Shown here: one piece after another, positions 17,654 through 26,734 of the stretch
How positions within the stretch are numbered: position 1 is the stretch's first letter
How the letters are laid out: the number at the start of each line of letters is the position of its first letter
Assembly (NCBI RefSeq): GCF_016466415.2
Contig: NZ_CP066771.1
Location: 868,001-932,000 of the forward strand
Reading direction: 5' to 3'
Length of the DNA: 64,000 nucleotides
Origin: Ralstonia pickettii
Lineage (GTDB): Bacteria; Pseudomonadota; Gammaproteobacteria; Burkholderiales; Burkholderiaceae
Notes under the pieces: model-generated
What the model saw: only the letters and a program-made list of their open reading frames with translations
What the model was told of the DNA's origin: nothing
Databases searched by the model: none
Translations under genes and position numbers: made by a program

Positions 17654-20017
17654 ATGGCTTCTCTGATGGCCTTCCTGCTTCGCCGCCGCGGCTCCCGATT
17701 GGCTGTCGCCGTGCTTACCGCGTTTGTGGCACTGACGACGTTGCCGCCCGCCGTGCATGGCCAGACTGCGGCGGCGCCAACGCAGGCGAACACCGAATCG
17801 ACGCGGCCGCGAATCGGTCTGGTGCTCTCGGGCGGCGGGGCGCGCGGCTATGCGCATATTGGCGTGCTGAAGATGCTGGAGCGCCTGCGCATTCCCGTGG
17901 ATGTGATTGCCGCCACGAGCATGGGCGCCGTCGTGGGCGGGTTGTACGCCAGCGGTATTCGGGCGGATGCGCTGGAGCAGAAGCTCTCGCAGGTCGACCT
18001 GAGCGACATCGCGTTCGATCGCAACGATCGCGCCAAGCTGCCGCAGTCGCTGCGCGAGGATGATTTCCAGTATCCGATCGGCCTGTCCGCCGGCTATGGC
18101 AACGGCAACCTCAAGCTGCCGGCCGGGCTGGTGCAGGGCAACCGCCTGCTCGCGCTGCTCAAGAACTGGACGGCGCAGTGGCCCGACAACATCGAGTTCT
18201 CGCGCCTGCCGATTCCGTTCAAGGCCATGGCGACGGATCTGGCCACGGGCGACGGGGTGATTCTCGACCACGGCTCGCTGCCACTGGCCATGCGGGCCAG
18301 CATGGCGGTGCCGGGGCTGTTCGCGCCCTTCGAGGTGGGCGGGCGCACGCTGGTGGATGGCGGCCTGGTGAGCAACCTCCCTGTGCAGCTTGCGCGCGAC
18401 ATGGGGGCTGACATCATCATCGCCGTCAACATCGGGTCGGACTTGGAGCGGCCTGAAGACCTGGCCTCGCCTGCGGCGGTGACACAACAGATGATCACCA
18501 TCCTCGTGGGCCAGAACGTGCGTGCGCAAAAGGCGCTGCTGCGCGACAAGGATGTGCTGATCGAGCCACAGCTCACGGAACTTTCGTTCACCGATTTCGC
18601 CAAGGGCCCGCAGGGTGTGCGGCAAGGCGAGCGCGCGGCGCAGGGCGTCGAGGCGAAGCTCGCGACGTTGTCGCTGTCGCCGCAGGCGTATGCCGCGTAC
18701 CGCGCTGCCCATCAGCCGCAAGGCACGTTGGTGGCAGGCGCGCGCATCGACGCCATCGATGTGACCACCAACGGCCGTGTGCCTGCGGCGCGTGTGCGCC
18801 AGTTGATCAAGGTGCGCGAAGGCGATGCGTATGACGCCGAGGCGCTGAACCGCGAGCTGTCGGCGCTAGCCACCACCGGCGACTTCGAAACCGTCACGCA
18901 GCAACTGGTGGAACAGAACGGCGTACATACGCTCAAGATCGACGCACACGAGAAGTCGTGGGGCAACCAGTTCTTCCTGTTCGGGCTGGGCATGTCGACC
19001 AACTTCGACGGGCGTGGCGCATTCAACATCAACCTTGGCCATCGGTATCCGTGGCTCACGCAGAGCGGGCTGGAGTGGCGCAACGACATCGTGCTCGGCA
19101 GCAACCGGGCGAGCATCCATACCGAGCTGCGCCAGCCGCTGTGGCAGGCGCGCGGGTTCTACGTGGCGCCGTACGCCGAGTACTCGCGCCGGCGCTCCGA
19201 TCTTTACTTTGACGATCAGCCCCCCACCCGGGACGCCAAGCCGTTCAACAACCTGACCATCGAGACGGCACGCGCCGGCGTTGACCTGGGCATCCCGCTG
19301 GGCCGCAAGGGTGAACTGCGCCTGGGCGTGAACTACGTCAGGAAGACGGCAACGTTCAATTACCTGCAATTGATCGCGGACGAATTCGGGAATGTCGTGG
19401 ATGCGACGGCTGTTGACCCCACGCGCGCGCAGCAACCGGCCTTCCGCGCCCAGCTCACGCTGGACCAGCTCGACGATCCGCTGTTCCCGCGTAGCGGCTA
19501 TTACTTCTACAGCAGCGTGGAAACGGGCTTCGGCTCGCTCGACAAGAAGTTCAACACCGCCCAGGCCAAGGGCTTATGGGCCACGAGCTATGGGCGCCAC
19601 ACGTTCAATGTGGCGTTGGAAGGGGCGGGCCAGTTTGGCATCAACAGCCCGACGCGTGAAAACGACGGCAACACGAGCAACGGCGCCAACGAAGGCTTCT
19701 TCCTGGGCGGCTTCCAGCACCTTTCGGCGTATGCGCAGGATCAGTTCAACGGCCAGTACATGCTGTATGGCCGCCTGACCTATCTGTACGACCTGCGCGT
19801 CGAAGATCTGCTCGGCCTGCGCGCGCCGGTGTTCGGCGCCAGCGCCGAGGCCGGGAATGTCTGGCAGCTGCGCAACAACTTTGGCAAGGGCCCTTACCTG
19901 AAGAGCGGCAGCGTATTTGTTGGCGGCACCAGCCCGATCGGGCCGCTCTACTTCGGTTTTGCGGTGGCGCCGCAGGGCGTGTGGAACGTGTACCTGCAGC
20001 TCGGTCGCGTCTTCTGA
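17654..20017 (+). CDS. plpD: Patatin-like phospholipase with POTRA and outer-membrane barrel (PlpD-type, type Vd secretion)
   Basis: A 787-residue exported protein in three parts: signal peptide (residues about 1-37, ending VHGQ), a patatin lipase domain (about 53-360), a POTRA-like domain (about 365-440) and a C-terminal 16-strand-type barrel ending in VYLQLGRVF, with the aromatic last residue of outer-membrane proteins. Lipase motifs are GGGARGYAHIG (oxyanion), catalytic Ser89 in ATSMG and Asp235 in VDGGLVSNLP. This matches Pseudomonas PlpD, where the barrel carries the lipase to the surface. Start ATG 17654 gives MASLMAF; 17666 is possible. The first Gly of GxSxG is Ala here. Confidence 0.88.
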   Translation: MASLMAFLLRRRGSRLAVAVLTAFVALTTLPPAVHGQTAAAPTQANTESTRPRIGLVLSGGGARGYAHIGVLKMLERLRIPVDVIAATSMGAVVGGLYASGIRADALEQKLSQVDLSDIAFDRNDRAKLPQSLREDDFQYPIGLSAGYGNGNLKLPAGLVQGNRLLALLKNWTAQWPDNIEFSRLPIPFKAMATDLATGDGVILDHGSLPLAMRASMAVPGLFAPFEVGGRTLVDGGLVSNLPVQLARDMGADIIIAVNIGSDLERPEDLASPAAVTQQMITILVGQNVRAQKALLRDKDVLIEPQLTELSFTDFAKGPQGVRQGERAAQGVEAKLATLSLSPQAYAAYRAAHQPQGTLVAGARIDAIDVTTNGRVPAARVRQLIKVREGDAYDAEALNRELSALATTGDFETVTQQLVEQNGVHTLKIDAHEKSWGNQFFLFGLGMSTNFDGRGAFNINLGHRYPWLTQSGLEWRNDIVLGSNRASIHTELRQPLWQARGFYVAPYAEYSRRRSDLYFDDQPPTRDAKPFNNLTIETARAGVDLGIPLGRKGELRLGVNYVRKTATFNYLQLIADEFGNVVDATAVDPTRAQQPAFRAQLTLDQLDDPLFPRSGYYFYSSVETGFGSLDKKFNTAQAKGLWATSYGRHTFNVALEGAGQFGINSPTRENDGNTSNGANEGFFLGGFQHLSAYAQDQFNGQYMLYGRLTYLYDLRVEDLLGLRAPVFGASAEAGNVWQLRNNFGKGPYLKSGSVFVGGTSPIGPLYFGFAVAPQGVWNVYLQLGRVF

Positions 20018-20186
20018 AACCGCATCAAGGGGCAGCAGGCCAGCCTGGCGTACGGTCAGCGCCTGCTTCGTAAGGTCTTGATCAGATTGGGAAATCAATC
20101 GGTCAGCTTGCAGCGGATGTGCGTGCTAGCCTTCCGCTTCGCTTCGTTCAAGACCTCGGGCGCGGTCGCGCCCAGCCCCCTTTCCC

Positions 20187-21368
20187 ATGATGTTCTCCGT
20201 GTTGTTCCGTCGTTACCGTTCGTCCCCGTGGTTGCTGTGCGTGTGCGCCTTGGCTGCGTTGCAGGGCTGCGGCAAGCATGCTGATGAGGCCGCCAAGCCC
20301 GCTGGCCCGCCGGAGGTCGAGTTTGTCGTTGCACAGCGCTCCGATGCGCCGCTTGTGACCGAACTGCCGGGCCGCCTGGAGCCGTATCGCACGGCGCAAG
20401 TGCGCGCGCGCGTGGACGGCATCGTCCTCAAGCGCGCCTATGAAGAAGGCCAAGTGGTCAAGGCCGGCCAGGTGCTGTTCCGCATCGATCCGGCGCCGCT
20501 CAAGGCACAGGTGGACGCCGCGCAAGGCGCGCTTACTCGTGCGCAGGCACAACTCGCCATCGCGCGCGACAAGGCTGCCCGCTACAAGGGGCTGGCCGCC
20601 ACGCGTGCCGTGAGCGAGCTGGAATACGCAGAAGCGCAAGCCGCAGAGCGTCAGGCCGCCGCAGACGTGGTGTCCAGCCGTGCTGCGCTGGAAACCGCGC
20701 AACTGCGTCTGGGCTATGCCACTGTTACGGCGCCGATTGCCGGCCGCTCGCGCCGCGCGCAGGTCACCGAAGGCGCGCTGGTCAAGGAAGACGCCGCCAC
20801 GCCGCTGACCACCGTCGAGCAGATCGACCCGATCTACGTCGACTTTGCGCAGCCCGCCGCCGAGGTGCTGGCCTTGCAGCGCGCGCTCAAGAAGGGCCAG
20901 GCCGCTGCATTGAGCGGCAAGGACATCGGCGTGCAGGTCATCCTGAGCGATGGCGTGGCGTACGAGCGCCCCGGCAGGTTGCTGTTCTCCGATCTGGCGG
21001 TGGACCGCGCGACCGATAACGTTTCGATGCGCGCCGTGCTGCCCAACCCCGATGGCTTGCTGCTGCCCGGCATGTATGTGCGCGTGAAGCTCTCGCACGC
21101 CGTGCAGCAGGGCGCGGTGACGGTTCCGAAGGGCGCATTGCAGCGCGATCGCCAGGGGGCATCGGTGTTCGTGGTGCAGGCCGACAATACGCTGGCCGCG
21201 CGGCCCGTGGCTGCGCAAACGTTGGCCGGCGACCAATGGCTGGTGACCAGTGGGCTGTCCGGCGGAGAGCGCCTCGCCATTCCGGGCATGCAGGCGCTGG
21301 AAGCGGGCATGGCGGTCAAGCCGGTGCCCGCAGCACCGCGTGCTGACACCGAGCCGAAGAAAGGCTGA
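20187..21368 (+). CDS. RND efflux periplasmic adaptor lipoprotein (AcrA/MexA type)
   Basis: A 393-residue membrane fusion protein linking the RND pump to an outer-membrane channel. It has a lipoprotein signal with lipobox LQGC (Cys28), the lipoyl/hairpin motif VDGIVLKRAYEEGQVVKAGQVLFRIDPAPL, a coiled-coil hairpin (about 105-165) and the beta-barrel segment TPLTTVEQIDPIYVDFAQP. Start ATG 20187; the next in-frame codon is also ATG. It ends 2 bases before the pump gene. No channel gene or regulator lies next to the pair, so an outer-membrane partner must come from elsewhere. Confidence 0.92.
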   Translation: MMFSVLFRRYRSSPWLLCVCALAALQGCGKHADEAAKPAGPPEVEFVVAQRSDAPLVTELPGRLEPYRTAQVRARVDGIVLKRAYEEGQVVKAGQVLFRIDPAPLKAQVDAAQGALTRAQAQLAIARDKAARYKGLAATRAVSELEYAEAQAAERQAAADVVSSRAALETAQLRLGYATVTAPIAGRSRRAQVTEGALVKEDAATPLTTVEQIDPIYVDFAQPAAEVLALQRALKKGQAAALSGKDIGVQVILSDGVAYERPGRLLFSDLAVDRATDNVSMRAVLPNPDGLLLPGMYVRVKLSHAVQQGAVTVPKGALQRDRQGASVFVVQADNTLAARPVAAQTLAGDQWLVTSGLSGGERLAIPGMQALEAGMAVKPVPAAPRADTEPKKG

Positions 21369-21370
21369 CC

Positions 21371-24300
21371 ATGGCGCGCTTCTTTATCGACCGCCCGGTC
21401 TTTGCCTGGGTGATTGCGCTGGCCATCATCCTGGCCGGCGTGCTCGCACTGCCCAAGCTGCCGGTGGCGCAGTATCCGAACATCGCGCCGCCCAACGTCA
21501 GCATCTCGGCCAACTACCCGGGCGCGTCCGCGCGCACGGTGGAGAGTGCCGTCACCGCCATCATCGAGCGCGAGATGAACGGCGCGCCGGGGCTGCTGTA
21601 CATGTCGTCGTCGTCCGATGCGGCGGGCAACGTGTCGATCAACCTGTCGTTCACGCAGGGTACGAGCCCGGATCTTGCGGCGGTGGAGGTGCAGAACCGG
21701 CTGAAGATCGTCGAGGAGCGCCTGCCTGAAGTCGTGCGCCGCAATGGCATCCGCATCGAGAAGGCGGCCGAGAACTACATGATGTATCTGTCGCTGACGG
21801 CCGAGCGCGGGCGCTTTGACGGCATCGACCTGGGCGACCTCGCTTCGTCTGATCTGATTCCGCAGTTGCGCCGCGTGCCGGGCGTCGGCACTGCGCAGTT
21901 GTTCGATGCGGAATACGCCATGCGCATCTGGCCCGATGCCGACAAGTTGACTGCATTGGGCCTGACCGCCGGTGATTTGAGCGATGCCGTGCGCCGGTAC
22001 AACGCGCGCATCACCGTGGGTGAAATTGGCAGCGGCGCCGTGCCGGGCAGCGCGCCCATCAACGCGAGCGTCACCGGTGACGATGGGCTGACTACGCCCG
22101 ATGCGTTCGGCCAGATCCCGCTGCGTGCGGACGCGCAGGGCCGCATGGTGCTGCTGCGCGATGTGGCGCGTGTGGAACTGGGCGGTAGCGATTACCTATA
22201 CCTCTCGCGCATGAATGGCAAGCCGGCCACGACCATCGGAATCAAACTGGCGCCGGGTGCCAACGCCGTGGGCGTCGCCAAGCGCGTGCGCGCGGTGCTG
22301 GACCAAGCGCAGGCGCGATTCCCGCCCGGCGTGCGCTACGAGGTGGCGTACGATAGTTCGCGCTTTGTCGGTATCGCCATCGAGCAGGTGGTCAAGACGC
22401 TGCTCGAAGCCGTGGTGCTGGTGTTCCTGGTGATGATGCTGTTCATGCAGAACCTGCGCGCGACGCTCATCCCGACGCTGGTCGTGCCGATCGCGCTGCT
22501 GGGTACGTTCGCGGTGATGCTGCCCATGGGTTTCTCCATCAACGTGCTGACGCTGTTCGGCCTGGTGCTCGCCATCGGCATCCTTGTCGACGATGCCATC
22601 GTGGTGGTGGAAAACGTCGAACGCGTGATGCACGAAGAAGGGCTCTCGCCGCGCGAGGCAACGGCCAAGGCGATGCGGCAGATCAGCGGTGCGATTGTCG
22701 GCATCTCGCTGGTGCTGACGGCAGTGTTCGTGCCGATGGCGTTCTTTGGCGGCGCGGTAGGCAACATTTACCGGCAGTTTTCGCTGTCGCTTGCCGTGTC
22801 GATGGTGTTCTCGGCATTCCTGGCATTGACGCTCACGCCGGCGCTTTGCGCGACGCTGCTCAAGCCGGTGCAGCCGGACCACGGCGCCGAGCGCAAGGGC
22901 TTCTTCGGCGCATTCAACCGGGGCTTTGCGCGGTTGACGGCACGCTACCGGGGCGGCGTTGCCATGCTGCTGAATCGCACGGGCCGTGCACTGGTGGCGT
23001 ACGGCGCGGTTATCGGCGTGGTCGTGCTGCTGTTCATGCAACTGCCGACGGCCTTTCTGCCGGAGGAAGATACCGGTGAGTTCATGACCGTCGTCATGCT
23101 GCCGACCGGCGCCACACAGGCGCAGACGCTCGACGTCGTTCGGCAGGCAGAGCAGTACTTCATGACGCAGGAACCGGCCGTGGCGTCTACGCTCGCCATC
23201 ACCGGGTTCAGCTTGTACGGCAACGGCCAGAACGCGGCCATGCTGTTCCTGACGCTCAAGGACTGGAAGCAGCGCAAGGGTGCTGGCCAGCATGTCGATG
23301 CCGTGGTCGAGCGCGCCAACGCGGCATTCGGCAAGATCAAGGGCGCGATGGTCATGGCGATGAACTCGCCGGCCCTGCCGGAACTGGGCAGCAAGCCGGG
23401 GTTCGACCTGCGCTTGCAAGACCGCGGCGGTGCCGGCTACGAGCGCCTCGCGCAGGCACGCGACCACATGCTCGCCGAGGCGGCGAAGCATCCTGCGCTG
23501 TCGGAAGTCACGTTTGCAGGCCAGGGCGATGCGCCGCAGGTTCTGATCGATGTGGACCGCAAGAAAGCCCTGGCGATGGGCGTGTCGATCGAAGACATCA
23601 ACCGCACGCTGGCCGTGATGTTCGGCTCCGACTACGCGGGCGATTTCGTCTACCGCAACCAGGTGCGCCGCGTGATCGTGCAGGCCGACGGCAAGCAGCG
23701 CGTTTCGGTCGAGCAGCTTGGCCGCATGCACGTGCGCAATGCAGCAGGGGCCATGGTGCCGCTTTCCGCATTCACCACCACCAAGTGGATCGTCGGGCCG
23801 CTCAAGCTGGATCGCTACAACGGCTTTCCGGCCATGACGATCACCGGCGCGCCTGCACCCGGTCATAGCTCCGGCGAGGCGATGGCGGCGATGGAGTCGA
23901 TCGCGCGCGGCCTGCCTGCAGGCTTCGGCTACGAGTGGACGGGGCAGTCGTTCGAGGAGCAGCTGTCGGGCGCGCAGGCGCCGGCGCTGTTTGCGTTGTC
24001 GATCCTCGTCGTGTTCCTGTGCCTGGCCGCGCTGTACGAGAGCTGGTCAATTCCGCTGGCGGTCTTGCTGGTGGTGCCGCTCGGCGTGCTGGGCGCGCTG
24101 TTGGGCGCCACGCTGCGCTTCCTGCCCAACGACATCTACTTCAAGGTCGGGCTGATTGCCACCATCGGCCTGTCGGCCAAGAACGCGATCCTGATCATCG
24201 AAGTGGCCAAGGATCTGGTGGCGCAAGGGATGGGCTTGATTGAAGCCACGCTGGAAGCTGCGCGGTTGCGGTTCCGGCCGATCGTGATGACGTCGCTCGC

Positions 24301-24526
24301 GTTTGCGTTTGGCGTCGTGCCACTGGCGCTTGCAAGCGGCACGGCATCGGCCAGCCAGCGCGCTATCGGCACGGGCGTGCTGGGCGGGATCATCGCTGCA
24401 ACGGTGCTGGCGGTGTTCCTGGTGCCGGTGTTCTTTGTGGTGGTGCGGCGCGTGTTCAAGGGCAGCGAGCGGCAGCGCCGGCTGGACGCGGCGCACGAGC
24501 ACGAGACGGCCGGGCCGGCCGCCTGA
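21371..24526 (+). CDS. RND multidrug efflux pump, inner-membrane subunit (AcrB/MexB type, HAE1)
   Basis: A 1051-residue proton-driven drug exporter of the HAE1 family. The start MARFFIDRPVFAWVIALAII and PKLPVAQYPNIAPPNVSISA are diagnostic. The proton relay is present: the Asp-Asp pair in GILVDDAIVVVENVERVM and the Lys in IGLSAKNAILIIE. Two large periplasmic loops follow helices 1 and 7, as in AcrB, and the length is typical. It starts 2 bases after the adaptor gene. Drug range is not readable from sequence. It converges with the hydrolase gene, with 12 bases between stops. Confidence 0.94.
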   Translation: MARFFIDRPVFAWVIALAIILAGVLALPKLPVAQYPNIAPPNVSISANYPGASARTVESAVTAIIEREMNGAPGLLYMSSSSDAAGNVSINLSFTQGTSPDLAAVEVQNRLKIVEERLPEVVRRNGIRIEKAAENYMMYLSLTAERGRFDGIDLGDLASSDLIPQLRRVPGVGTAQLFDAEYAMRIWPDADKLTALGLTAGDLSDAVRRYNARITVGEIGSGAVPGSAPINASVTGDDGLTTPDAFGQIPLRADAQGRMVLLRDVARVELGGSDYLYLSRMNGKPATTIGIKLAPGANAVGVAKRVRAVLDQAQARFPPGVRYEVAYDSSRFVGIAIEQVVKTLLEAVVLVFLVMMLFMQNLRATLIPTLVVPIALLGTFAVMLPMGFSINVLTLFGLVLAIGILVDDAIVVVENVERVMHEEGLSPREATAKAMRQISGAIVGISLVLTAVFVPMAFFGGAVGNIYRQFSLSLAVSMVFSAFLALTLTPALCATLLKPVQPDHGAERKGFFGAFNRGFARLTARYRGGVAMLLNRTGRALVAYGAVIGVVVLLFMQLPTAFLPEEDTGEFMTVVMLPTGATQAQTLDVVRQAEQYFMTQEPAVASTLAITGFSLYGNGQNAAMLFLTLKDWKQRKGAGQHVDAVVERANAAFGKIKGAMVMAMNSPALPELGSKPGFDLRLQDRGGAGYERLAQARDHMLAEAAKHPALSEVTFAGQGDAPQVLIDVDRKKALAMGVSIEDINRTLAVMFGSDYAGDFVYRNQVRRVIVQADGKQRVSVEQLGRMHVRNAAGAMVPLSAFTTTKWIVGPLKLDRYNGFPAMTITGAPAPGHSSGEAMAAMESIARGLPAGFGYEWTGQSFEEQLSGAQAPALFALSILVVFLCLAALYESWSIPLAVLLVVPLGVLGALLGATLRFLPNDIYFKVGLIATIGLSAKNAILIIEVAKDLVAQGMGLIEATLEAARLRFRPIVMTSLAFAFGVVPLALASGTASASQRAIGTGVLGGIIAATVLAVFLVPVFFVVVRRVFKGSERQRRLDAAHEHETAGPAA

Positions 24527-24538
24527 TCGGCGTCGGCA

Positions 24539-25363
24539 TCAATCTGCGGCGGCTGGGCCTTTGCGCCTGGCTGCTGCCGGGTCGAAGCCGAAAAAGCCAA
24601 GGACCTCTGCTGCGACCTGATCGCGGTCGTTGTCCACGCAGATCATGTGGTAGCTGTTTTCCAGCACCACGCTGCGCGCATGGGGCAGGGTGGCCTGCAG
24701 CGTTTGGGCGGAACGCAGGCTGGTGAGTTCGTCTTCACGCGAATGGATCACCAGCGTCTGGCACTGCGTATCGGGCGCCCCGGCCAGTGCCCAGCGTCGC
24801 AGCCGGTCCACCTGCCGAATGCACGCCAGCGGCACCCACGGGTAGTGGAAGCTGTCACCGCGTGCGAGCTTCGCCTTGATGATCCGCCGCAACAGCGGGT
24901 TCTTGATGCCGAACGGCTCGTCCTCTTCCACGCGCATGCGCGCCGCCATGCCCGGGATGCGATACACCGCGTAGCGTAGATCCCGATACCACGGTGTCGA
25001 CCAGCCATCGATATGGACGGGCGTGGCGAGCAGCGCCAGCCTGTTCTGCGGGCGCGCAATGCCATGCCGAACCCGGTGCGCCAGCACCAGTGCCAGCAAT
25101 GCGCCCATGCACATCCCCGCGATATGCACGGTGTCATGCTCGGCGGCAAGCCGTTCATACGCTTGCGTAAGCGTTTCAAGCCACGCCTCGGCAGGCATGT
25201 GGATCAGGTCTTCCGGGCGCGTGCCGTGGCCGGGCAAGGTCGGCACGTGCGTGACCGCGCCGGCGTTGCGCAGCGCTTTCTGCAGCACGCCCACGTCGTA
25301 GGCTGTGCCGCCCAGACCATGGATCAGCAGCACGGCCGTGCTGCCGGGCACCGATGGGGTCAC
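24539..25363 (-). CDS. Alpha/beta hydrolase with a cysteine nucleophile
   Basis: A 274-residue alpha/beta-hydrolase of the carboxylesterase/lysophospholipase-like group (HGLGGTAYDVGVLQKAL oxyanion strand, PTLPGHGT). The nucleophile elbow reads GMCMG, so Cys85 replaces the usual Ser; Asp211 (SREDELTS) and His239 (ENSYHMI) complete a triad. The codon is TGC, confirmed on the minus strand. Cys-Asp-His triads occur in dienelactone hydrolases and intracellular PHB depolymerases. Translation starts at GTG 25363, which overlaps the stop of the MASE1-PAS gene as GTGA, so the two are translationally coupled. Substrate unknown; a short-chain or CoA-type ester is only a guess. Confidence 0.85.
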   Translation of the reverse strand: MTPSVPGSTAVLLIHGLGGTAYDVGVLQKALRNAGAVTHVPTLPGHGTRPEDLIHMPAEAWLETLTQAYERLAAEHDTVHIAGMCMGALLALVLAHRVRHGIARPQNRLALLATPVHIDGWSTPWYRDLRYAVYRIPGMAARMRVEEDEPFGIKNPLLRRIIKAKLARGDSFHYPWVPLACIRQVDRLRRWALAGAPDTQCQTLVIHSREDELTSLRSAQTLQATLPHARSVVLENSYHMICVDNDRDQVAAEVLGFFGFDPAAARRKGPAAAD

Positions 25364-26646
25364 AGTGCGGTCTCGACCGACCAGGTCCCGGCCACGAGCG
25401 CCGTGTTGCCAACCGCATCCGTCAGGGGGCGACCGGTATCCACCACGGTGTGCAGTGTGCCGTCGCGTGCGGTGATGCGCAGCGTCTGGCGGCGTGCGGG
25501 CGTTGCTGCATCGCCCTCCAGCACGGCGGCCCCGAGCCAGCGCGCGCGCAGCGCATCGCGGTCATCCGGATGCACCAGTTGCAGTACGGTCGAGATCGAC
25601 GCCATGCTTGCCGGTTCGTGTCCGAACATGAGCGCGACGTCGCCGCCCCAGTCAATGCGGCCGCTGGCTGGGTCGATGGTGTAGACAAGCTGGCCCGACG
25701 CCGCCAGCGCCAGTTCGACGCGGTTTTGCCACTGCGCGCTTTGCTCGTGCAGTTGTTCGCGCGTGGTCTTGAGTGCGCTCACCAGCAGCACCAGCAGCGC
25801 GGCAATGCCGAGGTACAGCTGCGTTTCCAGCAGCGACTGGCCATAGTGGTGATCCAGCACGGCGAACGGGCCGTCGCCTTCGGCGGTTTGCGTGAGCGCC
25901 ACCAGCGTGAGCAGCAGCACCGCCAACGAGCCACCGCGGCCGCCCCACATCAGCGCCACCACCACGGCAAAGAACAGCGGGACGTACGTCAGCGCAAAGC
26001 CGATTCCATCGCCAAACTTGGCATCGCTGTTGCCATCGAAAATGATGTATGACGACAGCGCCAGCGCAACGACGGCCGCCAGACCGAGCAGGAAATCCGT
26101 GCGGTCGGTGCCACCCGAGCGGAATGCGCGAAAGCGCGACCATGCCGCGAGCACCGGCGTGACGATCAGCACGCCCAGGAAATCCGAAGCCGCCCAGATG
26201 CGCAGCACGTGTCCGAACGAGCCGCCCTGCGACCAGGCAAACCACGCCGCGCCGAACAACGCCCCAAGCAGCGCACTGACCGCGCCCGCCACCAGCATTG
26301 CGCGCACGAAGTAGAGGCCTTCGAGCGGCACGCGCGCGAGCCTCACCAGCGCCACGGCCAGGGCCGCACTACCGGCTTCGTCGAGCACGAAGAGCATGGC
26401 GTGCGCGGGGTTGGTGCGCTCGATCGCCGCCAGCATCAGCTGCGCCACGGCAAACGCTGCCCCCAGCCCGGGCCATTCGCGATACGGCCGCAGCATGAAC
26501 GCGGCCATGGCCACGCCCGCCGGCAGCCAGATGTAGCCCGTCATGTCGATCGGCCCGTTCAGCCGGTGCGACACGATGGCGGCAACCAGGTAAAGCGCGC
26601 CCCAGAGGGCCGTGGCGACGGTCGTTGAAGGTCGGTTCAATGGCAT
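25360..26646 (-). CDS. MASE1-PAS membrane sensor without an output domain
   Basis: A 428-residue protein. Residues about 10-300 form a MASE1-type sensor of some eight to ten helices (family segment TGYIWLPAGVAMAAFMLRP near 35-53), then a short coiled coil (TTREQLHEQSAQWQNRVELAL) and a PAS fold (about 315-425, with GRIDWGGDVALMFGHEP and LVHPDDRDALRARW). Proteins of this class normally end in GGDEF, EAL or histidine-kinase domains; here the chain stops right after PAS. I chose ATG 26646 with GAGGGAA upstream. The gene overlaps the hydrolase start by 4 bases. It may be a truncated regulator or signal through a partner. Confidence 0.82.
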   Translation of the reverse strand: MPLNRPSTTVATALWGALYLVAAIVSHRLNGPIDMTGYIWLPAGVAMAAFMLRPYREWPGLGAAFAVAQLMLAAIERTNPAHAMLFVLDEAGSAALAVALVRLARVPLEGLYFVRAMLVAGAVSALLGALFGAAWFAWSQGGSFGHVLRIWAASDFLGVLIVTPVLAAWSRFRAFRSGGTDRTDFLLGLAAVVALALSSYIIFDGNSDAKFGDGIGFALTYVPLFFAVVVALMWGGRGGSLAVLLLTLVALTQTAEGDGPFAVLDHHYGQSLLETQLYLGIAALLVLLVSALKTTREQLHEQSAQWQNRVELALAASGQLVYTIDPASGRIDWGGDVALMFGHEPASMASISTVLQLVHPDDRDALRARWLGAAVLEGDAATPARRQTLRITARDGTLHTVVDTGRPLTDAVGNTALVAGTWSVETAL

Positions 26647-26663
26647 CCGGGTTTCCCTCGGTG

Positions 26664-26702
26664 AAAACAAAAACCGCGCCGGCGTCGGTGCCGTGCGCGG
26701 TT
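26664..26702 (-). terminator. Intrinsic terminator between GST and MASE1-PAS genes
   Basis: AACCGCGC (26672-26679) and GCGCGGTT (26695-26702) enclose a GC-rich loop; on the minus strand the stem is followed by TTTTGTTTTC. It ends transcripts from the gst side and separates them from the MASE1-PAS/hydrolase pair. Confidence 0.85.
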
Positions 26703-26734
26703 GATGATGCTACCGCAATCGGTTTCAGGCGGGC

